Source: Rubrivivax sp.
GTDB lineage: Bacteria; Pseudomonadota; Gammaproteobacteria; Burkholderiales; Burkholderiaceae_C
Assembly: GCA_019635315.1 (NCBI GenBank)
Contig: JAHBZT010000004.1
Location: forward strand, 643,902 to 707,901
DNA length: 64,000 nt
Direction of reading: 5' to 3'
Made by a program: the position numbers and the translations under genes. Position 1 is the stretch's first letter, and every line of letters starts with the position of its first letter. Below, piece by piece: positions 1 through 8,089 of the stretch. The notes beneath the pieces are model-generated. The model ran no database searches. It was given only the letters and a program-made list of their open reading frames with translations, and was not told where the DNA came from.

Positions 1-752
1 TGCGCACCGAAGGCCTCCCAGGGCAGCTTGCGGTATTCGTTGTCCCAACGCTCGAGCACCTCGGCGTGCCGGCCCTGCTCGAACAGCGCGATCGCGCCCT
101 TGTCGCTGGCGATGTTCTCCGGCCGCGAGACGTTGCTCTCGTGGAAGATGCGCGGGTGGTTCGGCTTCCAGTCGATGCCGTTGAACCGGTGGCTGAGCGC
201 CCCCGAGGCCAGCAGCAGCACGCGCAGGCCGCTGCGGCGGATGGCTTCGCCGATGGTGGCGCCGGACTCGAGGAAGTGCTGCCAGTCGCAGTTCTGGCAG
301 GAGCTCACGGTCACCACCGGTAGCCCGGCGCGCTCCAGCCGCAGCTGCTTGACCAGGTTGATGGTGGCGTACTGCCGCCCCAGGTCGGGGTGGGCGATGA
401 CGCGGTTGTAGCCGCCACGCTCGCGCGAGACCGTCTCGACGAGCACCGCGAGGTCCGGGTGGCCGCAGTAGTCGTAGGGCACGCCGTGCAGGTACCAGGG
501 CATCTCGTCGGAGATGTAGGTGCCGCGGTAGTGCTCGCCGCCGTCCACCAGGTGGTAGCCGGTGGTGAACCAGTGCGAGTCGAAGATCATCACCACCTGC
601 GGTGCAGCGTCGGCGATCTTCTTGCGTAGCCGCGCGTAGCCGGCGATCAGGTCCGAGTCCTGGCCGGCGCCCTGCAGCACGCGGAACTCCTCGCACTGCA
701 TCAGCCCCGGGTGGTGCGACACGAGGGCCGCACCGACGATCCTGCCTTCCAT
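1..752 (-). CDS. Class III (LigB-type) extradiol ring-cleavage dioxygenase, C-terminus cut by window edge
   Basis: The protein starts MEGRIVGAALVSHHPGL and reads through the left edge, so its C-terminus is missing. The early SHHPG, the later DSHWF and the LASGALSHRFNG segment fit the LigB superfamily, whose non-haem Fe(II) enzymes open catechol-type rings. It is not a type I vicinal-oxygen-chelate dioxygenase. The ATG at 752 has an AAAGGAAA Shine-Dalgarno just upstream, and the gene follows the semialdehyde dehydrogenase by 10 nt, so the two are one operon. The pairing suggests a homoprotocatechuate or aminophenol type meta-cleavage step feeding the dehydrogenase, but the substrate cannot be read from sequence. 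Confidence 0.85.
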   Translation of the reverse strand, partial: MEGRIVGAALVSHHPGLMQCEEFRVLQGAGQDSDLIAGYARLRKKIADAAPQVVMIFDSHWFTTGYHLVDGGEHYRGTYISDEMPWYLHGVPYDYCGHPDLAVLVETVSRERGGYNRVIAHPDLGRQYATINLVKQLRLERAGLPVVTVSSCQNCDWQHFLESGATIGEAIRRSGLRVLLLASGALSHRFNGIDWKPNHPRIFHESNVSRPENIASDKGAIALFEQGRHAEVLERWDNEYRKLPWEAFGA

Positions 753-762
753 GGGTTTCCTT

Positions 763-2238
763 TCAGCGGTGGCTGAAGCTCGGCTTGAACGGCTTCCTGG
801 GCAGCACCACGTCCTTCACGTCGCAGAAGAACTCGAAGCTCCAGTCGCCGCCCTCACGGCCGATGCCGCTGCGCTTGATGCCGCCGAAGGGCGCGGCGAG
901 GTCGCGGATGCCGAAGCTGTTGATCCAGATGAAGCCGGTGCGCACGCGGTCGGCCACGGCCGTGGCGTGGATCACCTCACCGTAACACACGCCGCCCAGG
1001 CCGTAGTCGGTGCCGTTGGCCAGCGCCACGGCCTCGTCGTCGCTGCCGAAGGTCTGCAGCGTCAGCACCGGGCCGAAGACCTCGTTCTGCACGATCTCGT
1101 CGTCCTGTTTCAGGCCGGTGAGCATCGTCGGCTGCACGTACTGCGCGCCATAGGGATGCGGGCCGCCGCCCCACAGCACCTGCGCGCCGCCGGCCACCGC
1201 GCGGTCGATGAAGCCCAGCACCCGCTCGACCTGGCGCGGATGGATGATGGGCCCGACCTCGGTGGCTTCCTCGCGCGGATCGCCGACCTGCAGGCGCTCG
1301 ACGATGGCACGCATGGCCGCCACGAAACGCTCCGCCACACGTTCGTGCACCAGGAAGCGGGTGCCGGCCAGGCACACCTGGCCGGCGTTGCGATACATCA
1401 GCGCGCCGGTGGCGGCGGCCGCGTCGAGGTCGGCGTCCTCCAGCACGATGAACGGGCTCTTGCCGCCGAGTTCCAGGCTGCAGGGCACGAGATTGGCGCC
1501 CGCCGCCTGCGCGATACGCCTGGCCGTGGGCACGCTGCCGGTGAACGACACGCGCGCGATGCGCGGGTCGGCCACCAGCTGCGCACCGGTGGTGGCGCCG
1601 GTGCCCTGGACCACGTTGAACACGCCGGGCGGCAGACCCGCCGCGTGCGCCGCGTCGGCCAGCAGCGAGCAGGTGAGCGGCGCCCACTCCGGCGGCTTCA
1701 GGATGCAGGTGTTGCCCGCCGCCAGCGCCGGCCCGAGCTTCCAGGTCGACAGCATCAGCGGCGCGTTCCACGGCGTGATCACCACCACCACGCCGGCCGG
1801 GTCGTGGCGCACGCGGTGGTGCGCCTGCTCGGTGTCGATCGGCCGCTCCTGCAGCGTGAGGGCATGCTCGGCGAACCAGCGGATGTTCTGCATCGCACGC
1901 GGCACCACGCCGTGGCGCATGCGCGAAAGCAGCACGCCGGCGTCGTTGCTTTCCAGCGTGCAGAACGCGTCGGCGCGGCGGCCGATCTCCTCGGCAAAGC
2001 GGTCGAGGACCGGCTGGCGCTCGGCCGCCGTCAGCGCTGCCCAGGCCGGGAAGGCGCGTTCGGCGGCGACGATGGCCTGCTCGACGTGCTCCGGCAGGCC
2101 TTCGGCCACCTCGCCCAGACGCCGCTGGTCGATGGGGCTGAAGAGCTCGAAGCGCTGGGGCGACGCGACACGCCGCCCGTCGATGTAGTGGTCGGGCGAG
2201 ACGGCGATGCCCGCGACCTGCAGGGCTTCGGAGGCCAT
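763..2238 (-). CDS. Aldehyde dehydrogenase, likely muconate-semialdehyde type
   Basis: A 491-aa NAD(P)-dependent aldehyde dehydrogenase of normal family length. It has the cofactor-site motif ITPWNAPL, the LELGGKSPF segment with the general-base Glu, and the catalytic Cys in GQVCLAG at residue 289. Enzymes next to extradiol dioxygenases usually oxidise the ring-cleavage product (2-hydroxymuconic or 5-carboxymethyl-2-hydroxymuconic semialdehyde, XylG/HpaE type), and I infer the same here. The ATG lies one base after the TGA of the upstream binding-protein gene, which indicates translational coupling. Confidence 0.92.
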   Translation of the reverse strand: MASEALQVAGIAVSPDHYIDGRRVASPQRFELFSPIDQRRLGEVAEGLPEHVEQAIVAAERAFPAWAALTAAERQPVLDRFAEEIGRRADAFCTLESNDAGVLLSRMRHGVVPRAMQNIRWFAEHALTLQERPIDTEQAHHRVRHDPAGVVVVITPWNAPLMLSTWKLGPALAAGNTCILKPPEWAPLTCSLLADAAHAAGLPPGVFNVVQGTGATTGAQLVADPRIARVSFTGSVPTARRIAQAAGANLVPCSLELGGKSPFIVLEDADLDAAAATGALMYRNAGQVCLAGTRFLVHERVAERFVAAMRAIVERLQVGDPREEATEVGPIIHPRQVERVLGFIDRAVAGGAQVLWGGGPHPYGAQYVQPTMLTGLKQDDEIVQNEVFGPVLTLQTFGSDDEAVALANGTDYGLGGVCYGEVIHATAVADRVRTGFIWINSFGIRDLAAPFGGIKRSGIGREGGDWSFEFFCDVKDVVLPRKPFKPSFSHR

Positions 2239-2239
2239 C

Positions 2240-3220
2240 TCAGGAGTCTGCGCTGAAGCCGATGGTCTTGATCAGCGGCGCCCAGCGCTCGCTGTCGCGC
2301 TTCAGCAGCGCCGCCAGTTCGGCCGGCGTGGACGGGCGTGCCTCCAGGCCCATCTGGGCCAGGCCCTCGATCACGTCGGGTGCAGCCAGCGCAGCACGGA
2401 TCGCGGCGGCTGCGCGGTTCAAGGCCTCGGCCGGCACCTTGGCCGGCATGAAGAAGCCGAACCACTCGTCGAAGACGATGTCCTTGAAGCCCTGCTCGGC
2501 ATAGGTGGCCACGCCGGGCGCGAACCTGCTGCGCGTGGCACCCGAGGTGGCGAGCAGCCGCACCTTGCCCCCCGGCAGGTGCTGCAGGAACTCGCCGACC
2601 GGGCCCGATACGGAAGCGATCTGCCCCCCGATCAGGTCCGCGATGGCCGGCTGCGTGCCGCGGTAAGGCACGTGCCGCAGGTCGAGACCCGCCGCACGGC
2701 TGAACAGCTCGGCCACGAAGTGCGGCACCGAACCCGCGGCCGGGCTGCCGAAGTTGGCGTTGCCGGGGTTGGCCTTGCACCAGGCAGCGAACTCGCCGAG
2801 CGTCTTCACGCTGGCCGGCACCATGGGCCCGACGGCGAAGCCGAAGTCGAAGCGCACCGCCTGCGACACCGGCTGGAAGTCGGCCACCGGGTCGTAGGGC
2901 AGCTTCTTGTAGGTGTGCGGGTAGATGCCCAGCATCGACATCGGCGTCACGAGCAGCGTCAGGCCGTCGGGCGCCGACGTCTTCAGCGCCGACAGCGCGA
3001 TCTGCCCGCCGGCACCGGTCCGGTTCTCGACGACCACGGACTTCGCGAACACGTCGCGCAGCTTGTCGGCCACCCGGCGCGCGGTGACGTCGACCGTGCC
3101 GCCGGGCGCGAAGCCGGCCAGGATGCGCGCGGTGTCGGGCAGGCCCTGGGCGCGGACGGCGGTGCCGGCTAGCGCCAGCCCGGCGGCCACGGAAGAGAAG
3201 ACGAAGTGGCGACGTTGCAT
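2240..3220 (-). CDS. Bug-family tripartite tricarboxylate (TTT) substrate-binding protein
   Basis: A 326-aa periplasmic binding protein starting MQRRHFVFSSVAAGLALAGT, a signal peptide with a twin-arginine-like RR and cleavage near AVRAQ. The mature part has family hallmarks: GFAPGGTVDVTAR, VENRTGAGGQIA, the HVPYRGTQPAIADLIGGQ region and the C-terminal PAELAALLKRDSERW block. Bug proteins are hugely amplified in Burkholderiales and often lack an adjacent TctAB transporter, as here. In this operon it probably binds an aromatic acid or carboxylate related to the substrate of the neighbouring enzymes. That ligand is inference. Confidence 0.93.
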   Translation of the reverse strand: MQRRHFVFSSVAAGLALAGTAVRAQGLPDTARILAGFAPGGTVDVTARRVADKLRDVFAKSVVVENRTGAGGQIALSALKTSAPDGLTLLVTPMSMLGIYPHTYKKLPYDPVADFQPVSQAVRFDFGFAVGPMVPASVKTLGEFAAWCKANPGNANFGSPAAGSVPHFVAELFSRAAGLDLRHVPYRGTQPAIADLIGGQIASVSGPVGEFLQHLPGGKVRLLATSGATRSRFAPGVATYAEQGFKDIVFDEWFGFFMPAKVPAEALNRAAAAIRAALAAPDVIEGLAQMGLEARPSTPAELAALLKRDSERWAPLIKTIGFSADS

Positions 3221-3222
3221 GC

Positions 3223-4656
3223 TCAGGTCTCCAGTGGGTTGCAGTGTGAGGGCAGCGGCCCGAGCAGCTTGCCCGGGTTCATCAGGTTCAGCGGGTCCAG
3301 CGCGTGCTTGATGGCGTGCATCAGGCGCTGCTCGACCACGGGCTTGTAGCGCGCGGCCTCGTCGCGCCGCAGCACGCCCAGGCCATGCTCGGCCGAGATC
3401 GACCCGCCGGCGGCGTGCACTGCGTCGTGCACCAGGCGGTTGACCGGCGCCTCGAGCGCGAGGAACTCGGCGCGCGGCATGCCGCCTTCGGGCGGCGACA
3501 GGTTGTAGTGCAGGTTGCCGTCGCCGAGGTGGCCGAATACCACCAGGCGCAGGGCAGGGAAGTGCCGCGCGATGGCGGCCCCGGTGTGCTCGATGAAGGC
3601 GGGGATGCGCGCGATCGGCAGCGCGATGTCGTGCTTGATCGTCGGGCCCTCGGCGCCTTGCGACTCGGAGATGTCCTCGCGCAGCGCCCACAGGCTGCGG
3701 AACTGCGCCAGGCTGACCGAGACCGCGGCATCGGTGGCGTGGCCGGCCTCGATCGCGGCCTCCAGCAGCGATTCGATGGCCTGCGTGGCGCCGGCCTCGT
3801 CCTGCGCGCTGCTCACTTCCAGCAGCACGTACCAGGGCGAGGGCCCCAGCGGGCGTCGGGCGGCCGCCACGTGCCGCTCCACCAGCTGCAGGCAGGTCTC
3901 GCTCGACAACTCGAAGGCGGTGAGGTCGGCGACCAGGCGGTCCTGCGCCAGCGACAGCAACTGCAGCGCGGCCGCGGGCGATGGCACGGCGACGAAGGCG
4001 ACCACCTGCGCCTTCGGCAGCGCAAACAGCTTGAGCACCGCCGCGGTGATGACGCCCAGCGTGCCTTCGCTGCCGATGAACAGGTCGCGCAGCGCATAGC
4101 CGGTGTTGTCCTTGCGCAGCGGGCGCAGGCCGTCCCACAGCTCGCCGTCGGCCGTGACGACCTCCAGCCCCAGGCACAGCTCGCGCGCATTGCCGTAGCG
4201 CAGCACCTGCACGCCGCCGGCGTTGGTGGCCAGGTTGCCGCCGATCGTGCACGTGCCCTGCGCCGCCAGGCTGAGCGGGAACAGGCAGCCGGCCGCGCGG
4301 GCCGCGTCCTGCACCTGCTGCAGCGTGACGCCGGCCTCGGCCGTGATCGTCCGACCCACCGGATCCAGGGCGCGGATGCGCTGCAGGCGCGCGGTGGACA
4401 GCACGACGCTGCGGCCGTCGGCGGCCGGCGTCGCACCGCCCGACAGGCCGGTGTTGCCGCCCTGCGGCACGACCGCGACGCCCCGCGCGCGGCACCAGCG
4501 CAGCACGGCAGCCACGCCCTCGGCGCTGTCGGGCTGCGCGACGGCCAGGGCGGAGCCCGTCCACTTGCGCCGCCAGTCGGTCAGGAACGGCGCCATGGCC
4601 TCCGCGTCGTCGAGCAGGCGGCCGGCGAACGCGGCGCGCAGGTCGGCGAGCGCCAT
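3223..4656 (-). CDS. FAD-linked oxidase (GlcD/D-2-hydroxyacid dehydrogenase-like)
   Basis: A 477-aa flavoprotein. The N-terminal half is an FAD-binding PCMH domain with VVPQGGNTGLSGGA (residues about 55-70) and GNLATNAGG. The C-terminal half is the FAD-oxidase C domain with VVFGHLGDGNLHYN and the ISAEHGLG motif. Such enzymes oxidise 2-hydroxy acids (glycolate, D-lactate, D-2-hydroxyglutarate) and pass electrons to quinone or cytochrome. The ATG at 4656 sits 2 nt after the stop of the metallo-hydrolase gene, and the stop is 2 nt before the binding-protein gene, so it is mid-operon. The exact substrate is unknown. Confidence 0.92.
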   Translation of the reverse strand: MALADLRAAFAGRLLDDAEAMAPFLTDWRRKWTGSALAVAQPDSAEGVAAVLRWCRARGVAVVPQGGNTGLSGGATPAADGRSVVLSTARLQRIRALDPVGRTITAEAGVTLQQVQDAARAAGCLFPLSLAAQGTCTIGGNLATNAGGVQVLRYGNARELCLGLEVVTADGELWDGLRPLRKDNTGYALRDLFIGSEGTLGVITAAVLKLFALPKAQVVAFVAVPSPAAALQLLSLAQDRLVADLTAFELSSETCLQLVERHVAAARRPLGPSPWYVLLEVSSAQDEAGATQAIESLLEAAIEAGHATDAAVSVSLAQFRSLWALREDISESQGAEGPTIKHDIALPIARIPAFIEHTGAAIARHFPALRLVVFGHLGDGNLHYNLSPPEGGMPRAEFLALEAPVNRLVHDAVHAAGGSISAEHGLGVLRRDEAARYKPVVEQRLMHAIKHALDPLNLMNPGKLLGPLPSHCNPLET

Positions 4657-4658
4657 CG

Positions 4659-5636
4659 TCAATTCGGCTTCTTCGCGCGCTCGGCCACCAGGCGCTGCTC
4701 GGCGCCGGCCTGCAAGGTATCGAGCTGGGCGCGGAAGCCCTTGGGGTCGACCAGCGGATGCGGCTCGCCGGGCTTGCGGGTCTTCAGCAGTTCCTTGGCT
4801 TCGGTCAGGCCGTTGGAGAAGGCGTGCGTCGTCAGGTGCGTGGTGACGGGATCGGTGGCGTCTTCGGTCAGCGCGCGGATGCGCTTGACGCTGGCGATGA
4901 AGGCCTCGACCTGCTCCGGCCCCTTGATCGCATTGAGGCCGAGGCCGCCCACGGTGAAGGCGCGGTGGCGACGGCCGCCGTCGTAGGCGTCGAAGGCGAA
5001 GGAGGCGGTGCCCATCGTGTGCCCCGGCGTCTCGAAGGCCTGCAGCCGGATGTCGCCGACCTGCAGCACCTGGCCGTCGGTCAGCACGATGTCCTTGTCG
5101 ATCATGGTCCAGCGGTTCGGCCGCGTGGCCGACTCCGCCGCCGACTCGGCGGCCTCGCGCCAGCCCTCGGCCGTCATCGCGAAGCGCGCGCGCGGCAGGG
5201 CGGCCTTCAGCGCGGCGGCGCCACCGGCGTGGTCGAAGTGGCCGTGCGTGATGACGACCTGCCGGATGTCCTGCGGGTCGAAGCCGAGCTGGCGGATGTG
5301 GTCGAGCATCGGGCCGGTGTAGGGGCCGTACAGGGCGTCGATCAGCACATGGCCCTGGGGCGAGGTGATCAGCCACGCCGACACCCAGCAGATGCCAACG
5401 TAGTAGACGTTGTCGAAGGCCTTGTACGGCTCGATCCTCTGCAGCGCGGCGTTCTGCAGGAAACGGCCCAGGTCCGGCGGCATGCGTCCCGTGTCGCCGA
5501 AAACCTTGAACAGCGCGGCGATCGGCGCCGACTCGCAGCGCGTGGTCAGCGGCTCCTGGGCGGATGCCGCGCCGACGCAGGCGGCAGCTGCGGCAGCGCA
5601 GGTCGACGTGCGGAGGAACGAGGTCGGGAAGGTCAT
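4659..5636 (-). CDS. Secreted metallo-beta-lactamase-fold hydrolase, subclass B3-like
   Basis: A 325-aa protein. The ATG at 5636 has GGAGA upstream and opens a signal peptide (MTFPTSFLRTSTCAAAAAAC, cleavage near SAQEP). Zinc ligands are clear: HGHFDH with H131, H133, D135 and H136, a later His in ETPGHTMG and a further His in TTHAFSNG. The layout resembles subclass B3 metallo-beta-lactamases, which are periplasmic and of similar length. Because it heads an aromatic-catabolism operon, it may instead be a lactonase or esterase. Sequence reading cannot decide between beta-lactamase activity and a catabolic hydrolase. Confidence 0.88.
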   Translation of the reverse strand: MTFPTSFLRTSTCAAAAAACVGAASAQEPLTTRCESAPIAALFKVFGDTGRMPPDLGRFLQNAALQRIEPYKAFDNVYYVGICWVSAWLITSPQGHVLIDALYGPYTGPMLDHIRQLGFDPQDIRQVVITHGHFDHAGGAAALKAALPRARFAMTAEGWREAAESAAESATRPNRWTMIDKDIVLTDGQVLQVGDIRLQAFETPGHTMGTASFAFDAYDGGRRHRAFTVGGLGLNAIKGPEQVEAFIASVKRIRALTEDATDPVTTHLTTHAFSNGLTEAKELLKTRKPGEPHPLVDPKGFRAQLDTLQAGAEQRLVAERAKKPN

Positions 5637-5744
5637 GGCTGCTGTCTCCTGCCGGTAGGCCGCTTCGGGGGAGGGCCGTCTTGATGCGGCGCAAGTGTGG
5701 TGCGACGAGGCGACCTCCCACAACCAATGCTTTCTGGGCGGTTT

Positions 5745-5759
5745 TCAAGCCCCGCTTGA
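5745..5759. promoter_or_regulatory. Candidate LysR operator between divergent genes
   Basis: TCAAG-CCCCG-CTTGA is a perfect 5-bp dyad in the 133-bp gap between the metallo-hydrolase (minus) and the LysR gene (plus), ending 10 bp before the LysR start. This fits a LysR autoregulatory site controlling the divergent operon. No binding data are available. Confidence 0.45.
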
Positions 5760-5769
5760 TAATGGCGGC

Positions 5770-6687
5770 ATGCCGCTGACCCGCTACACGCTGCGCCAGA
5801 TCGAGGCCTTCACCGCGGTGGCCGAGGCCCACAGCTTCACGCTGGCCGCATCGCGACTGGGCCTGACGGCGCAGGCGGTGAGCCAGCTGGTGGCCGAGCT
5901 GGAGGCCCTCCTCGGCTTCCGCCTGTTCGACCGCACCACGCGCAAGGTGGCCCTATCCAGCGCAGGGCGCGACTTCCTGCCCTCGGCGGCGACGCTGCTG
6001 CGCCACGTGCATGCCGCCGACAGCGCTGCCGACGACGTGCGCAACCGGGCCTCGGGCGTGGTGCGCGTGGGCGCACCACTGGTGCTGGCGTCCACGGCGC
6101 TGCCGATGGCCATGCGCGAGTACCACAAGCACAAGCCCAAGGTGGTCGTGCGCGTGCGCGACGTGCCGGTCGACCTGCTCGTCGACCGCGTGGCCGATGG
6201 CGACGTCGACCTGGCGATCGGCCCCGACCGCCATACCGGCCCCACTGTGCAGGCCAGGCCCTTGTTCGACAGCGCCTGGGTGCTGTGGTGCGCGCCCGAC
6301 CACGCCCTGGCCCGACACCGCCGTGCGGTGCGCTGGGCCGAACTGGCGACCGTGCCGATTGTCTCCGCCGGGCGCGACCACGAACACAACGTCGCCCAGA
6401 TGCACCAGGACGTGCCCGCGGGCACCCGGGTGACGCCGGTGGACGTGGTGGACAACATCTCCACGGCGCTGGGCATCGCGGCCCAGGGTCTGGCCGTCAC
6501 GCTCGCCCCGGCCTATGTCGCCGTGCTCGCCAGGCCCCTGGGGCTGGTGATGAAGCGCGTCGTGCAGCCGGAGTCGGTGCGCAAGGTCTGCCTGTATGCG
6601 CCCGTCACGCGGACCCTGTCACCCGCGGCCGAGGGCTTCGCCGACTTCCTGGGGGCGTGGATGCGGCGTTGGGGCGTCGATCTGTGA
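5770..6687 (+). CDS. LysR-family transcriptional regulator
   Basis: A 305-aa regulator. The winged HTH covers about residues 1-65 (TLRQIEAFTAVAEAHSFTLAAS, then AQAVSQLVAELEALLGFRLFDR), followed by the periplasmic-binding-like effector domain (VVRVGAPLVLASTAL onward). The ATG at 5770 gives the canonical LysR N-terminus; the frame stays open further upstream but that part is not family-like. Divergent to the catabolic operon, it most likely activates that operon in response to an aromatic or organic acid. Confidence 0.93.
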   Translation: MPLTRYTLRQIEAFTAVAEAHSFTLAASRLGLTAQAVSQLVAELEALLGFRLFDRTTRKVALSSAGRDFLPSAATLLRHVHAADSAADDVRNRASGVVRVGAPLVLASTALPMAMREYHKHKPKVVVRVRDVPVDLLVDRVADGDVDLAIGPDRHTGPTVQARPLFDSAWVLWCAPDHALARHRRAVRWAELATVPIVSAGRDHEHNVAQMHQDVPAGTRVTPVDVVDNISTALGIAAQGLAVTLAPAYVAVLARPLGLVMKRVVQPESVRKVCLYAPVTRTLSPAAEGFADFLGAWMRRWGVDL

Positions 6688-7250
6688 ATGGCGGCGCGGG
6701 CCGGTCTCGCAGCGGCGGGACGGCCTGGTGCCCGAGATCGCAGGGGACCGCAGCGGGACGCGCGAGTTGCCTCGCCGTCGCGTGACGCCAGCCGGCCGGG
6801 ATGGCCAGGTTCGACGAGACGGCGGTCCGGCGTTTGCCAGATCAGGTCGGCAAACCTGTCGGTACGTCGCCCACGCCGTGCCGCCCGAGCGCCCGATTGG
6901 CGTCTGAACGACACCCGCCTGTTGACAATGTCGTGGGAGTGACGGGGTGAGGAAGGGTCCCTGTGGACCCTTCGTCGCCGCTCCGCAGCGCTCGGGCGAG
7001 TCAGCCCGCGGGCGCGGGTGTCCACGATCGCGATCCTTCGGAGCACCGCCCACGGCCCGAGGGCAAACCCGGATCCGGCCCAACGGCCGGCGCGGCCTCA
7101 GCCCCTGCGAGGCAGGACCCTGGATTCGGGCGCCGGAAGAAAAATCTTCCGGTGCCGGTGTCACTTTCGCAATCTCGTTGCACAAGACAGGCAGGAGGCC
7201 CGCGATCCGCATCGCCCGGGCCGTCGAAGACCACTGCAACGAGGCACAAC
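6688..7250. other. 563-bp stretch without a recognised gene
   Basis: No frame here gives a convincing protein. A perfect 8-bp hairpin AAGGGTCC-CTGT-GGACCCTT sits at 6953-6972 without a T-run. A TTGACA lies at 6922-6927 but has no matching -10 box. It may be the long leader of the Lrp-type gene or decayed sequence. Confidence 0.4.
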
Positions 7251-7715
7251 GTGATCGACCGAACGGACAAGCGGATCCTCGAGATCCTCCAGGAGGACAG
7301 CACCTGCGCGGTGGCGGAGATCGCCGCCAAGGTCAACCTCTCGACCACGCCCTGCTGGCGCCGCATCCAGAAACTCGAGCAGGAGGGCGTCATCCGGCGC
7401 CGCGTGGCCCTGCTCGACGCCGGGAAGGTCAACGTCGGCGTGACCGTCTTCGTCGAGATCAAGACCGCTCAGCACAACGCCGCCTGGCTGAAGTCCTTTC
7501 GCGAGGCCGTGGCCTGCATTCCCGAGGTGGTCGAGGTCTACCGCACGAGCGGCAACATCGACTATCTCCTGAAGGTCGTCGTTCCCAGCATCTCGGCCTA
7601 CGACGACGTCTACAAGCGGCTGATCCGCGCGGTGGAACTGCACGACGTGAGCTCGAGCTTCTCGATGGAGATCCTCAAGTCGACCACCGCCCTGCCGCTG
7701 GGCTACCTGGGCTAG
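7251..7715 (+). CDS. Lrp/AsnC-family transcriptional regulator
   Basis: A 154-aa protein starting at GTG 7251 (AGG upstream). The N-terminal HTH_AsnC runs from DRTDKRILEILQEDSTCAVAEIA through LSTTPCWRRIQKLEQEGVI, and the C-terminal RAM domain includes VVEVYRTSGNIDYLLKVV. The length is normal for the family. Lrp-type regulators sense amino acids, so its position directly upstream of a peptide-uptake-like operon is suggestive. Control of the downstream TonB receptor is inference. Confidence 0.92.
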   Translation: MIDRTDKRILEILQEDSTCAVAEIAAKVNLSTTPCWRRIQKLEQEGVIRRRVALLDAGKVNVGVTVFVEIKTAQHNAAWLKSFREAVACIPEVVEVYRTSGNIDYLLKVVVPSISAYDDVYKRLIRAVELHDVSSSFSMEILKSTTALPLGYLG

Positions 7716-8089
7716 GGTTTTCGCGCAGCCGCGGCGGAGCCGGAATGCGATTTCCGCGCACGCGATCCATGCGGAATGTCTTCCTAGCGAAAACGCACTG
7801 GAGGAGCAAGATTGAAAAATTCGTCCATGCGCCTGTCGATAGACTTCCGTTCGCTCGATCGACATCGAATGAGTGAAACGAGCGGCGTAATTCAGACTGT
7901 TTCCGGAAGGCGCGACAAGAGCACCGGAACTGGCTAAACCTACCTGAGGTGGCAAACCCGTTTCGGTGATCGTCACCACCTTGCGGATCCCGGGCGTCCT
8001 CGAATCGAGAGCGGCTAGCCGGCCCGAACGCCGGTAAATCGAGGCACCGCACGATTGTTATTGGCAGCGTTATTCGGAGCTTATTCGCG
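7716..8089. promoter_or_regulatory. AT-richer leader upstream of the TonB receptor
   Basis: This 374-bp gap is clearly less GC-rich than its surroundings. It contains 8-bp inverted arms GTTTTCGC / GCGAAAAC about 60 bp apart, a short open frame with a strong ribosome-binding site (7812-7937, listed separately) and TAAAT at 8035-8039 followed after 16 nt by TGT. The last resembles an iron-starvation sigma promoter (TAAAT-N16-CGT) with one mismatch. No clear Fur box was seen. Confidence 0.35.
7812..7937 (+). CDS. Possible 41-aa small protein or peptide upstream of the TonB receptor
   Basis: A TTG start at 7812 is preceded by GGAGGAG at optimal distance, the best Shine-Dalgarno in this area. The frame encodes a Ser/Arg-rich 41-residue peptide that begins LKNSSMRLSIDFRSLDRH and ends DKSTGTG before TAA. 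Codon use is AT-richer than the neighbours. I recognise no family. It could be a leader peptide, a modified-peptide precursor or chance; only the ribosome-binding site argues for translation. Confidence 0.25.
   Translation: MKNSSMRLSIDFRSLDRHRMSETSGVIQTVSGRRDKSTGTG

Noticed and set aside
6922-6927. TTGACA as a sigma-70 -35 box
   Set aside because: No acceptable -10 hexamer lies 16-18 nt downstream.
6688-7250. A known riboswitch upstream of the Lrp-type gene
   Set aside because: No consensus core of a riboswitch class I know (TPP, cobalamin, glycine, SAM, ykkC) could be matched by eye.
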